This document shows positions 1-7,122 of a stretch of 9,107 nt of DNA, one piece after another (the first letter of the stretch is position 1; each line of letters starts with the position of its first letter). The stretch comes from Lautropia sp. SCN 70-15. Its GTDB lineage: Bacteria; Pseudomonadota; Gammaproteobacteria; Burkholderiales; Burkholderiaceae_E. The notes beneath the pieces are model-generated. The model was not told where the DNA came from. It was given only the letters and a program-made list of their open reading frames with translations, and did no database searches. The position numbers and the translations under genes are program-made. The stretch is from the NCBI GenBank assembly GCA_001724315.1, contig MEEC01000244.1, positions 6,873 to 15,979 of the forward strand, written 5' to 3'.

Positions 1-252
1 GACATCGTGCTCGCGGACATGCGGCTGCGCGGCGACGACAACGGGCTGGCGGCCATCCGCGCGGTTCACGCCCGCTACCCGGGCGTGCCGGCGCTGCTTA
101 TCAGCGGCGACACTGCCCCCGATCGACTTCGCGACGCCGCCGCCGCCGGCGTGCCGATGCTGCACAAGCCCGTGCCAGCCGATGTCCTGAGGCGAAGCAT
201 CTCGGAAGCCACCCGCCGCAATGCGCCCGCCAGGGTCGGGAGCACCGCGTGA
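1..252 (+). CDS. Receiver (REC) domain, C-terminal part of a response regulator or hybrid histidine kinase (5' truncated)
   Basis: The gene enters from the left edge in frame 1 and ends at TGA 250-252, leaving 83 codons. Visible residues cover the second half of a CheY-like receiver fold. A probable phosphoacceptor Asp is residue 6 of the fragment (LADMRLR), followed by the alpha-3 region, the conserved Ser of beta-4 at residue 35 (LLISGDT) and the conserved Lys at residue 56 (HKPV). The wording around these sites resembles the C-terminal receiver of hybrid sensor kinases in proteobacteria, where DxRLR, ISGDT and LHKPV recur. No output domain follows the receiver, which fits a hybrid kinase or single-domain regulator. 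The stop overlaps the GTG start of the giant gene by four bases, so the two are probably co-transcribed and translationally coupled. The kinase part, if present, lies outside the window. Confidence 0.85.
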   Translation, partial: DIVLADMRLRGDDNGLAAIRAVHARYPGVPALLISGDTAPDRLRDAAAAGVPMLHKPVPADVLRRSISEATRRNAPARVGSTA

Positions 253-3200
253 CCGAGTGCACGGCCGGGTCGCCGGGTGAAACCGGGACGTCTCCCGGGA
301 CACCGGAGGGCTTCGAGGTCCTCCGACGAGAGCTCGCGGCCAGGGAGCGGCGCGCCGACTCGACGGATCTCGACTTCGACATCCTGATCGTCGGCAGCGG
401 CTACGGCGGTGCCATCGCGGCACATGAGTTCGCGGGTTGCCGGGCCGGCACGCGCCGCCTGAGCGTGTGCATTCTCGAGCGTGGCAACGCGTACTCACCC
501 GGAAGCTTTCCCAACTCGATGAGCGACCTGGCCGGCCACGTTCGGCTGGGCTTGCCTGGAAGACAAGAGCCAGCGGGACGTCGCGAGGGGCTCTTCGATT
601 TCCGGCTCGGCAAGGACGCGTCGACCCTCGTCGCAAACGGGTTGGGCGGAGGCTCGCTGATCAACGCCGGCGTGATGCTGCCGCCCTCGGCAGACGTGCT
701 CGCGGACGATCGCGCATGGCCGGCTGCGATCCTGTCCGACAGCACGAGGATGACCGAATGGCTCGAACGAGCGCGAAGGCTGATGGTGCCGGGAGGAACG
801 GCGGCCGTGCCGGCTGCCTCGGAATCGCCGGCGGCCGCGACCCTGAGGTGGCTATCCGAAGGAGAGCGTCAGGGCACCTGCTCGCTGCCGCCGCTCTCCG
901 TCGCACCGGCCGAGTCGAGCACCATCGGGGGCATGCCCCTGCACGCCTGCATTGGATGCGGGGACTGCTTCACCGGCTGCAACCATGGCGCCAAGCACTC
1001 GCTCGACACAAGCCTTCTCGCAGCGGCCTGTCGACGCGACGCGAGAATCTACACAGGCGCGACGGTCCTGCGGCTCGAAAGACGGGCGGACGCGGGCTGG
1101 ATCGCCGAGGCTGTCCACACCGACGACAAGCTTCGTGCCCGGCAAGGGGCGCCTCTTCGTATTTCGGCGCGCCGAGTGATCCTCGCGGCGGGGACACTGG
1201 GGTCCACCGAAATCCTGCTCCGCTCGCAAAGCCCCGCCCTGCGGTTCTCGACCACGCTCGGCAGCCGCTTTTCCACCAATGGCGACTCGATTGCCGTCGC
1301 CTGGGGACTCCCGAACGACGGCGGGCCGACTGCGAATGATGCGATTCCACCGACCGACCGCAAGGTCGGGCCAACGATCTCCGCGATGCTCGACTGGCGA
1401 GACGCTGACGTCGACGACGAGCGAGCCGGCATCGTCGTCCAGACGCTGGTGATTCCGGCTGCGCTTCGCTGGCTGTATGGCGAGGTGACCGCCACGAGCG
1501 CGATCCTTCAGGCGCTCTTCACCCCCGACTCCGGAACGCACTCATGCAGTGACCGGCACGACCCGATCGCCGTCGACGAGGCAGCCGTCTCGAAATCGCT
1601 GGCCTTTGCGATGATGGGAGACGACGGCGCGGCCGGCCAGGTCGTGCTTCGTCCGCATGCGGCGGGAGACGGGGCAATCGAGATCCGCTGGCCCGGCCTT
1701 CGAACCCACACCGTCTTCCGGAGGCAGGTTGCGGCGCTCCGGCAGCTCGCACGCGCGCGCGGCAAGGGACTCTCCGTGCTGCCGAATCCTGCCGTCGCCG
1801 CCTGGCCCGAAGAGGTCGGCGGAGAGGGTCGTGGCGGACCGCTCACCGTGCATCCGCTCGGCGGCTGCCCGATGGCGGACGACGCCGCCCGCGGCGTAGT
1901 GGATCACCTCGGCAGGGTATTCGATCCGTCCGGACTGCACGGCAAGTCGACCCATGACGGGCTGGTAGTCCTGGATGGTGCGATCATTCCCAGGGCGCTC
2001 GGCATCAACCCCGCGCTTACAATCGCCGCCCTGGCATTGAGGGCATGCGAAGGCCTGCGCGAAGCCTGGGGCACGAGCCCGCCGCCGACGTTCTGCGAAC
2101 ACAGGGTCGAACGGCCAGGCGTCCCGGCCCATGGCTCGCACATGGCAGCGTCACCGGCCGCGAAGCGGCCCACCCGCGCCGTGCTCCGCGAACGGCTCAG
2201 CGGGCCAATGGACCTGCGTGCATCGAATGGCACCGTGAGCCGCTACATCATGGAGCTGACACTCTGCACCGAGCCCTTCGAACTGGCGCAAATGCACGGG
2301 CCGCAGCTCGGGGATGAACGCTCGCTCGCACTCGGCGAAGGCTCCATGCTCCGGATGTTCAAGCCCGACGAATGGGACCGGATCGAGCGGCCGCGCAGCG
2401 GCTCGGACATCGATCGATCCGGTGATGACCACGAGGCGCGACTCGGGAAGGCGGCGCTGCTGACGGTGCCGCTACGTGGGACCATCGAGATTCTCGGCCG
2501 GGAAGATTCCACCGCCATGGGCAGGACGCTGCGCGCCTTCTGGGCGTACGTGTGGAATCGCGGAATCCGCGATCTGGGGGACCAGTTCGCCGCCTGGTCT
2601 TCACCCGGGCCGCCTGCTGCCCGGTCGTCTGATCGCAGCATTGCCGAATGGAGCGCCGCACTGTGGCGCAAGGCCGGCATGATGCTCGCCCTGTCCAGCA
2701 GGGCGGGAGAAGTGCGGACGTTGCGTTACCGTCTGGCGCGCGGCGAACAGCCAGCGGACCCGACCGCCGGCGTAGATCCGAGGGGGATCGAGGAACTCGA
2801 GAGCCTACCTCTCGACATCATCGGCTTCAAGCGCCTCACGTACGCCAGGCGCGCCAACCCCTGGAAGCAGCTCAGCCGCCTGGAGATCGAGCCGTTTCCA
2901 GGGACCGCGACAGGCGGCCGGAAAAGCAGTCGGCACGCGGCGACCCTGGAGCTGGACCTCCGCTATCTCGCGCGACAGGGACACCCCCTCCTGCGCATCA
3001 CCGATGCGCAGGATCAGCCGACAGCAATCGCCGACCTAGCTTCGCTCGCTCTGTACTGGGCCAGGCTGCTGATCGGGATTCATCTATGGAGCTTTCGCGC
3101 ACCGGATCCTCCCGAGCCAGGCACGCCAGACACCAGCCCGAGACGACTGCCCGGGATTCCCGCCCCGGAGATTCACCGGCTCGAAGTCGACGCGAGCGCC

Positions 3201-6164
3201 GACGGCCAACCGGTCGTCGCCAGGTTGACGCGCTACCGCCGCAGCGACTCGCCGACGCCACCGGTGCTGCTGATCCACGGCTACAGCACCAGCGGCACGA
3301 CCTTTGCGCATCCCGACGTCGATCCCTGCCTGGCCTCCTGGCTTTGGGAGCGCGGTCACGACGTCTGGGTGGCCGACCTGAGGACGAGCATCGCGCTGGA
3401 CACAGCGATGGCGCCTTGGCGCTTCGAGGACGTGGCACTCGTCGATCTGCCCGAGATGCTCGCATACATGCGCGAGCGCATGCGCGCGGAGAAGGGGGCT
3501 CCAGGAAAGATCGACGTCGTCGCTCACTGCATGGGGGCCGCAATGCTGTCCATGGCAGTCCTCAGGGAGCCACCCGACGCGCCGTATGCGGCGGATCCCG
3601 ACCTCGATGCGCCGCCCTGCAACCCGCGCCTCGCCGCGATCCGGCGCGAGCTTCCCAATTGGCTGAACAAGGTCGTCCTGACGCAGGTCGGTCCGGTCGT
3701 CACTTTCGCCCCGGCAAACGTTCTTCGCGCCTACCTGATGCGCTGGCTTCGGCACTACCTGCCGCCCGGCGATTACCGCTTCCGGATCGAAGGCCAGCCC
3801 TCCGCGCTGGATGCCCTGCTGGACAGGCTGCTCGCCACGCTGCCCTACCCGGACGCGGAGCACGATCTGGAGAATCCACGGTGCGTGACTTCACGGGGAA
3901 GGGCGAATTTCGCCGCCACCCGCCATCGGATGGATGCCCTGTACGGGCGTGACTTCAGCCTGTCGACGATGGACGCGCGCGTGCTTGCGCGCATCGACGA
4001 CATCTTCGGTCCTCCGAACCTCGAGACCGTCGCGCAGACCCTGCACTTCGCGCGCAACCGGATGATCACCGATCGCGCAGGCCGGGGTGGCTACCTCGAT
4101 TCCAACAGGATCCGCAGGCGCTGGACCTTCGAGACCCTGTACCTGCACAGCGAGGAGAACGGCCTGTCGGATCCCGCGACGCTGGCCCTGATGGAAGCCC
4201 GCTTCGCGGACGAAGGCGTGCCGCTCAGGACCGAATGGCTCACCGGCGTCGGGCACCAGGATTCGCTGATCGGGCGCGAGGCGCACAGGACCTTCGAGGC
4301 GATTTCGGGATGGCTGGCGACCACGGGGAATACGCTGCCTGCACAGCCACTTGCCGCCGGGAATGGCGCCCGTCAGAGCTCGGGCGCGACACTGCCACCG
4401 ATTTCGGTCAGAGTGCCCGCGTGCGGCCCGTTTCTCAGCGGCGGCGATCGCGCCTACCTTCGCCTCGGCATCGAACCCGCGCTCGGCATGCCGATACTCG
4501 GCTGGCTGGTGCCGGTGCTTCGTTCCGGGCATTCGTTCCAGAAGGAGCGCGACCCGCACCTGCCAGTGCCACTCGAGCCGACTGGCAACGGCTGGTACCG
4601 AGTGGAAGCTCCCGGCACGGCGGAGGCTGCGCATGGATGGCTCTTGCTGACGAGCCACGCGCATCCGGACTGGGTCCAGAGGATCTTCGGCGATGATGCC
4701 ATCGAGCAAGGGATCACGCTGGCGACACTGCAGGCGCGCTTGCAGGAGTTGCTGGCAGGAGTCCCGACGGCAAGCCTCGCGCTCGAGACCGCAGAACCCG
4801 AAGTGACACGCCAACTGCAGGCGTTTCTTGAACACGCAGAACAGGCGCTCGGCGACCTTCTCGAGAAATCACCCGCGAGCGTGCTCGAGGGTGCGTTCGT
4901 CTCCAACGACATCCTTGAACCCGTGTCCGGAAGGTACCCGGCACAAGGCGCCGACTTGCCCCAGCCATTCGGTCTGGCGGTGGCAAGTTGCCAGTACCCC
5001 GCCGGCATGCTCGACAGCCAGCTCGCGCAGCGTGCCGTTGAACGGTTGGCGGACCTGATCGAATCCGGACCGCGGGTCGGCGGCCTGCTGCTGCTCGGCG
5101 ACCAGATCTATGCCGACGCCACGGCCGGCCTGTTCGACCCGATCCGGGCGGACGAGCGGCACTCCCGGCCCTACCGCGAACTCCTCGAATCCGACGCCCT
5201 CAGGCGCGTGCTGCGGCGGGTCCCTGTCCACGCGATGCTCGACGACCACGAGATCCAGGATGACTGGGAGCCTACCTCCCCCAGCGGCCACAGCGGCGAG
5301 GCCGGGGAGGCGGCGCTCGCCTCCGGGACAACGGCGTATCGACAAGTATTCGGCCAGCCGGCAGTCGATGCCGAGCATGCCGTCCGGGACCAGCGGACCG
5401 CGTCGAACGCCTTGCCACCGGTGCGACCACGGCTCTGGTATGCGTCCGAAGTGGCCGGGCATCCGATTTTCATGCTCGACACGCGGACGCGGCGCCAGCA
5501 CCGGGATCCGTCGCGCATCGAGCACGCAAGCATCCTGGATCCGATCGGCGAGACCGAGCAGGTCGATGCCCTCGAAACCTGGCTCCTCGCGACAAGGAGA
5601 CATCCGGGACCGCGCTTCGTGGCCTCGCCGGCGATGCTCTTGCCTCGTCGCCTCACGGTGGCCGATAGCGACCTGCGCAGCGGTTCCCCTGCCAGCGCGA
5701 TCCGGTCCGACGCTTGGGACGGTTACCCCGGATCCCTCCACCGCCTGCTCGGGTTCATTTCACATAGCCGTCAGCAGCGCCTCGTCTTCCTATCCGGCGA
5801 CGAGCATCTTTCCTGCGTCGCGCGGATCACCCTTGCGACGGGCAGGAGCGGAAGGACCACCGTAGTCCATTCGGTCCACAGCTCCGCCTTGTACGCCCCC
5901 TGGCCTTTCGCAAACTCGCGTGCCGTGGATTTCGCGGCGCGCGAAACCTTTTCCTTGCGGCATTTCGCATCGCCCACCCTCTCGAGCACCCTGTGCCACG
6001 TTCGTACCCGGTTCGCTGCCTTCGGCGCCGGGTTCGCACGCCTGCGCTTCGAGCCGCGGACACGCGGGTCCAGCCCGGATTGGCGAATGCGGTGCGAGTT
6101 CTTCGACTGCGCCGTGCCCGAGCGCCATGAGCCTGCCGTCGTCGTCCCGGCTACCCTCCGATGA
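249..6164 (+). CDS. Giant trifunctional fusion: GMC oxidoreductase - alpha/beta hydrolase - PhoD-like metallophosphatase
   Basis: One uninterrupted 1971-residue reading frame carries three enzyme modules in order: a GMC flavoprotein (about residues 40-612), a lipase-like alpha/beta hydrolase (about 980-1362) and a PhoD-like metallophosphatase with its N-terminal accessory region (about 1383-1930). A region of unclear fold (about 645-970) separates the first two. The start is GTG 249: it is the only start codon seen ahead of the Rossmann motif (the next Met is residue 91 or so), and GGGAG sits six bases upstream. It overlaps the preceding receiver-domain stop by four bases. No signal peptide, Tat motif or membrane segment is visible, so the protein is probably cytoplasmic. 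GMC-hydrolase fusions resembling the first two thirds are known to me from bacteria and seem related to sterol or lipid metabolism; the added phosphatase is the unusual part. The substrate is unknown. AGG, AGA and CGA codons are commoner than in the genes downstream. Confidence 0.9.
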   Translation: MTECTAGSPGETGTSPGTPEGFEVLRRELAARERRADSTDLDFDILIVGSGYGGAIAAHEFAGCRAGTRRLSVCILERGNAYSPGSFPNSMSDLAGHVRLGLPGRQEPAGRREGLFDFRLGKDASTLVANGLGGGSLINAGVMLPPSADVLADDRAWPAAILSDSTRMTEWLERARRLMVPGGTAAVPAASESPAAATLRWLSEGERQGTCSLPPLSVAPAESSTIGGMPLHACIGCGDCFTGCNHGAKHSLDTSLLAAACRRDARIYTGATVLRLERRADAGWIAEAVHTDDKLRARQGAPLRISARRVILAAGTLGSTEILLRSQSPALRFSTTLGSRFSTNGDSIAVAWGLPNDGGPTANDAIPPTDRKVGPTISAMLDWRDADVDDERAGIVVQTLVIPAALRWLYGEVTATSAILQALFTPDSGTHSCSDRHDPIAVDEAAVSKSLAFAMMGDDGAAGQVVLRPHAAGDGAIEIRWPGLRTHTVFRRQVAALRQLARARGKGLSVLPNPAVAAWPEEVGGEGRGGPLTVHPLGGCPMADDAARGVVDHLGRVFDPSGLHGKSTHDGLVVLDGAIIPRALGINPALTIAALALRACEGLREAWGTSPPPTFCEHRVERPGVPAHGSHMAASPAAKRPTRAVLRERLSGPMDLRASNGTVSRYIMELTLCTEPFELAQMHGPQLGDERSLALGEGSMLRMFKPDEWDRIERPRSGSDIDRSGDDHEARLGKAALLTVPLRGTIEILGREDSTAMGRTLRAFWAYVWNRGIRDLGDQFAAWSSPGPPAARSSDRSIAEWSAALWRKAGMMLALSSRAGEVRTLRYRLARGEQPADPTAGVDPRGIEELESLPLDIIGFKRLTYARRANPWKQLSRLEIEPFPGTATGGRKSSRHAATLELDLRYLARQGHPLLRITDAQDQPTAIADLASLALYWARLLIGIHLWSFRAPDPPEPGTPDTSPRRLPGIPAPEIHRLEVDASADGQPVVARLTRYRRSDSPTPPVLLIHGYSTSGTTFAHPDVDPCLASWLWERGHDVWVADLRTSIALDTAMAPWRFEDVALVDLPEMLAYMRERMRAEKGAPGKIDVVAHCMGAAMLSMAVLREPPDAPYAADPDLDAPPCNPRLAAIRRELPNWLNKVVLTQVGPVVTFAPANVLRAYLMRWLRHYLPPGDYRFRIEGQPSALDALLDRLLATLPYPDAEHDLENPRCVTSRGRANFAATRHRMDALYGRDFSLSTMDARVLARIDDIFGPPNLETVAQTLHFARNRMITDRAGRGGYLDSNRIRRRWTFETLYLHSEENGLSDPATLALMEARFADEGVPLRTEWLTGVGHQDSLIGREAHRTFEAISGWLATTGNTLPAQPLAAGNGARQSSGATLPPISVRVPACGPFLSGGDRAYLRLGIEPALGMPILGWLVPVLRSGHSFQKERDPHLPVPLEPTGNGWYRVEAPGTAEAAHGWLLLTSHAHPDWVQRIFGDDAIEQGITLATLQARLQELLAGVPTASLALETAEPEVTRQLQAFLEHAEQALGDLLEKSPASVLEGAFVSNDILEPVSGRYPAQGADLPQPFGLAVASCQYPAGMLDSQLAQRAVERLADLIESGPRVGGLLLLGDQIYADATAGLFDPIRADERHSRPYRELLESDALRRVLRRVPVHAMLDDHEIQDDWEPTSPSGHSGEAGEAALASGTTAYRQVFGQPAVDAEHAVRDQRTASNALPPVRPRLWYASEVAGHPIFMLDTRTRRQHRDPSRIEHASILDPIGETEQVDALETWLLATRRHPGPRFVASPAMLLPRRLTVADSDLRSGSPASAIRSDAWDGYPGSLHRLLGFISHSRQQRLVFLSGDEHLSCVARITLATGRSGRTTVVHSVHSSALYAPWPFANSRAVDFAARETFSLRHFASPTLSSTLCHVRTRFAAFGAGFARLRFEPRTRGSSPDWRMRCEFFDCAVPERHEPAVVVPATLR
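366..2084 (+). other. Domain 1 of the giant protein: FAD-dependent GMC oxidoreductase, cholesterol-oxidase-like, with Cys4 cluster
   Basis: Residues about 40-612. The FAD-binding Rossmann motif is GSGYGG at 49-54, ending with an acidic residue after beta-2 (ILERG) as expected for FAD. A GMC-type GGGSLINAGV segment lies near 133-142. At the C-terminal end HPLGGC (535-540) and GINPALTI (585-592) supply the His and Asn that act as the catalytic pair in this family. The module should oxidise an alcohol to a ketone or aldehyde. Residues 234, 237, 240 and 244 form a CxxCxxCxxxC cluster followed by NHGAK, a spacing that could hold an iron-sulfur centre. If so, the enzyme would be a dehydrogenase passing electrons to a carrier rather than an oxygen-using oxidase. 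The family call is firm; the sterol substrate is only a resemblance. Confidence 0.85.
2181..3158 (+). other. Interdomain region of the giant protein, unclear fold
   Basis: Residues about 645-970 lie between the oxidoreductase and the hydrolase. They look globular: predicted strands alternate with turns (for example ALLTVPLRGTIEIL and ATLELDLRYLA), and there is a Trp-rich stretch near 760-770 (FWAYVWNRGIRDLGDQ). The segment IGFKRLTYARRANPWKQL and the later LLIGIHLWSF recall, from memory, the stretch found between the two enzymes in bacterial GMC-hydrolase fusions, where its role is not established. A lipid-binding or docking part is a guess. Pro- and Ser-rich runs near 955-970 mark the linker into the hydrolase. 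Confidence 0.5.
3186..4334 (+). other. Domain 2 of the giant protein: alpha/beta hydrolase with Cys nucleophile elbow
   Basis: Residues about 980-1362. The oxyanion-hole strand reads PVLLIHGY, with His-Gly at 1010-1011. The nucleophile elbow is AHCMGA, placing Cys1094 where most lipases have Ser. A likely acid is Asp1308 (NGLSDPAT) and the catalytic His is His1336 in GHQDSLIG, a form close to the GHxDxxxG of acid and gastric lipases. The order and spacing of motifs fit the lipase-like alpha/beta hydrolases, with a long cap insert between 1110 and 1290. A Cys nucleophile occurs in dienelactone hydrolases and, as I recall, in the hydrolase part of GMC-hydrolase fusions, so it need not mean loss of activity. 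The reaction is probably cleavage of an ester, thioester or lactone. Confidence 0.8.
4395..6038 (+). other. Domain 3 of the giant protein: PhoD-like metallophosphatase with N-terminal accessory region
   Basis: Residues about 1383-1930. An accessory part (about 1383-1475), probably beta-rich, and a helical stretch (about 1480-1560) lead into the metallophosphatase core. Metal-site motifs appear in the family order: ASCQYP with Cys1581, LGDQIYAD with Asp1618 and Tyr1621, LDDHEIQDDW starting at Asp1665, MLDTRTRR with Asp1744, and SGDEHLS with Asp1851 and His1853. In Bacillus subtilis PhoD the equivalent Cys is known to bind iron, and the enzyme cleaves phosphomonoesters and diesters. Unlike secreted PhoD there is no Tat signal, because the module sits at the end of a cytoplasmic protein. 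Where PhoD has Asn soon after DDHE, this protein has Asp1671-Asp1672. The family call is firm, the substrate unknown. Confidence 0.85.
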
Positions 6165-6172
6165 CGACGCCT

Positions 6173-6178
6173 TAGAAT
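6173..6178 (+). promoter_or_regulatory. Candidate -10 element of a promoter for the reductase-TerB-hydrolase operon
   Basis: TAGAAT lies nine bases after the giant gene's stop, the only AT-rich hexamer in the 43-base gap. It differs from TATAAT at one position and is a form often seen ahead of genes in GC-rich betaproteobacteria. No good -35 match is seen 16-18 bases upstream (GGCTACC region), so an activator or an extended contact may be needed. Transcription would start near 6184-6187, about 20 bases before the start codon. Confidence 0.4.
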
Positions 6179-6179
6179 C

Positions 6180-6204
6180 GGTCTCCTTACACATACAGGA
6201 GACC
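6180..6204 (+). promoter_or_regulatory. 8-bp perfect inverted repeat covering the ribosome binding site of the reductase gene
   Basis: GGTCTCCT (6180-6187) and AGGAGACC (6197-6204) are exact reverse complements separated by nine bases. The right arm contains the whole Shine-Dalgarno sequence AGGAGA (6197-6202), which is five bases from the ATG at 6208. In a read-through transcript from the giant gene the hairpin would hide the ribosome binding site. A transcript from the local TAGAAT promoter would begin inside the left arm and could not form it fully. It is not a terminator: no run of T follows. It could alternatively be an operator. Confidence 0.55.
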
Positions 6205-6207
6205 CCG

Positions 6208-7122
6208 ATGCCCACCACCATCGCCTTCATCGGCCTCGGCGCCATGGGCGCGCCGATGGCCGCCAACCTGCTCGACGCCGGCTTCGCGGTTCGCGCCTTC
6301 AACCGCAGCCCCGACAAGGCGAAGCCGCTGGCCGACAAGGGCGCCACCGTCTGCGCCTCGGTGGCCGAGGCGGTGAAGGGCGCGGACTTCGTGGTCTCGA
6401 TCGTCGCCGACGACGAGGCCACTCGCCAGGTGATGCTCGGCGCCGACGGCGTGGTGGCCAATGCGGCGCCGGGCACGGTGATCATCGACTCGAGTACCAA
6501 CACGCCGACGATGGTCCGCGAGGTCGCGGCGGCGGCGCGGGCCCGCGGCATCGAGCACCTCGATGCGCCGGTCTCGGGCAGCGTGCCGCAGTCGCGCAAC
6601 CGCGAGCTGGTCTTCATGGTGGGGGGTGAAGCCGCCACGCTCGAGAAGGCGAAGCCGGTGCTCGCCGCGATGGGCAAGATGCAGGTGCACTGCGGCGGCA
6701 GCGGCGCGGGCGCCACGATCAAGCTGGTCAACAACATGCTGTCGGGCTCGCTGAACGCGGCGATCGCCGAGGCGCTGTCGGTCGCGATGGCCGCCGGGGT
6801 CGATCCGGAGGCCGCTCAGCAAGTGCTCAACGAGGGCGCGGCCGGCTCTCGCCTGACCCGGAACAAGATCCCCAAGATCCTTTCGCGCGACTTCGCGCCG
6901 CAGTTCCAGATCGCGCTGATGGAGAAAGACCTTCGCTACTTCCTCGCGCTGGCGCAGCAGGTGGACCGGCCGGCGCCGATCACCTCGCTGGTTCGCAGCC
7001 AGTTCCAGGCGGCTCGCCGCGCGGGGCTGGGTTCGCTCGACGTGAGCGGGGTCTACCTGCAGGCGAGCGGCGAGATCGTGCAGCAGGGCAATGCCGGGGC
7101 GCCCGCGGGGAAGGCCGGCTGA
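6208..7122 (+). CDS. NAD(P)-dependent beta-hydroxyacid dehydrogenase, 3-hydroxyisobutyrate dehydrogenase-like
   Basis: A 304-residue protein of normal family length. ATG 6208 is chosen because AGGAGA lies five bases upstream and the family's N-terminal motif follows at once; the longer frame from 5920 would run back through the giant gene. The signature FIGLGAMGAPMAANLL spans residues 7-22 (dinucleotide-binding G9, G11, G14). Arg at the end of beta-2 in FNRSPDK suggests NADP(H) rather than NAD. The substrate loop starts DAPVSG at 119, and Lys172 in IKLVNNM is the catalytic lysine with Asn176 nearby; Lys240 (MEKDL) is the second conserved lysine. Members oxidise 3-hydroxyisobutyrate or reduce tartronate semialdehyde, glyoxylate or succinate semialdehyde. 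The substrate loop here (SGSVPQSRNREL) departs from the usual SGG..GA..G.L, so the exact substrate is open. First gene of an apparent three-gene operon. Confidence 0.92.
   Translation: MPTTIAFIGLGAMGAPMAANLLDAGFAVRAFNRSPDKAKPLADKGATVCASVAEAVKGADFVVSIVADDEATRQVMLGADGVVANAAPGTVIIDSSTNTPTMVREVAAAARARGIEHLDAPVSGSVPQSRNRELVFMVGGEAATLEKAKPVLAAMGKMQVHCGGSGAGATIKLVNNMLSGSLNAAIAEALSVAMAAGVDPEAAQQVLNEGAAGSRLTRNKIPKILSRDFAPQFQIALMEKDLRYFLALAQQVDRPAPITSLVRSQFQAARRAGLGSLDVSGVYLQASGEIVQQGNAGAPAGKAG

Noticed and set aside
3279..3296. GYSTSG as the nucleophile elbow of the hydrolase
   Set aside because: It follows the HG oxyanion motif directly and does not fit GxSxG; the later AHCMGA has the correct position after the strand IDVV.
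2648..3952. 434-codon open frame on the + strand inside the giant gene
   Set aside because: It is a shifted-frame shadow: very rich in Arg, Ala and Pro with no recognisable motif, whereas the giant gene's frame carries the conserved region leading to the hydrolase motifs.
6180..6204. Rho-independent terminator after the giant gene
   Set aside because: The stem is not followed by a T-run and its right arm is the ribosome binding site of the next gene.
5920..6207. A 96-residue N-terminal extension of the reductase
   Set aside because: It would overlap the giant gene by 245 bases and has no motif, while ATG 6208 has a strong ribosome binding site and starts right at the family's N-terminus.
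5790..6737. Long antisense open frame across the giant gene's end and the reductase
   Set aside because: It runs opposite to two well-supported genes, crosses their intergenic gap and has low-complexity Ala/Ser/Arg content, as expected from high-GC shadows. The other long antisense frames (for example 3891-4835 and 4869-5741) were rejected for the same reason.
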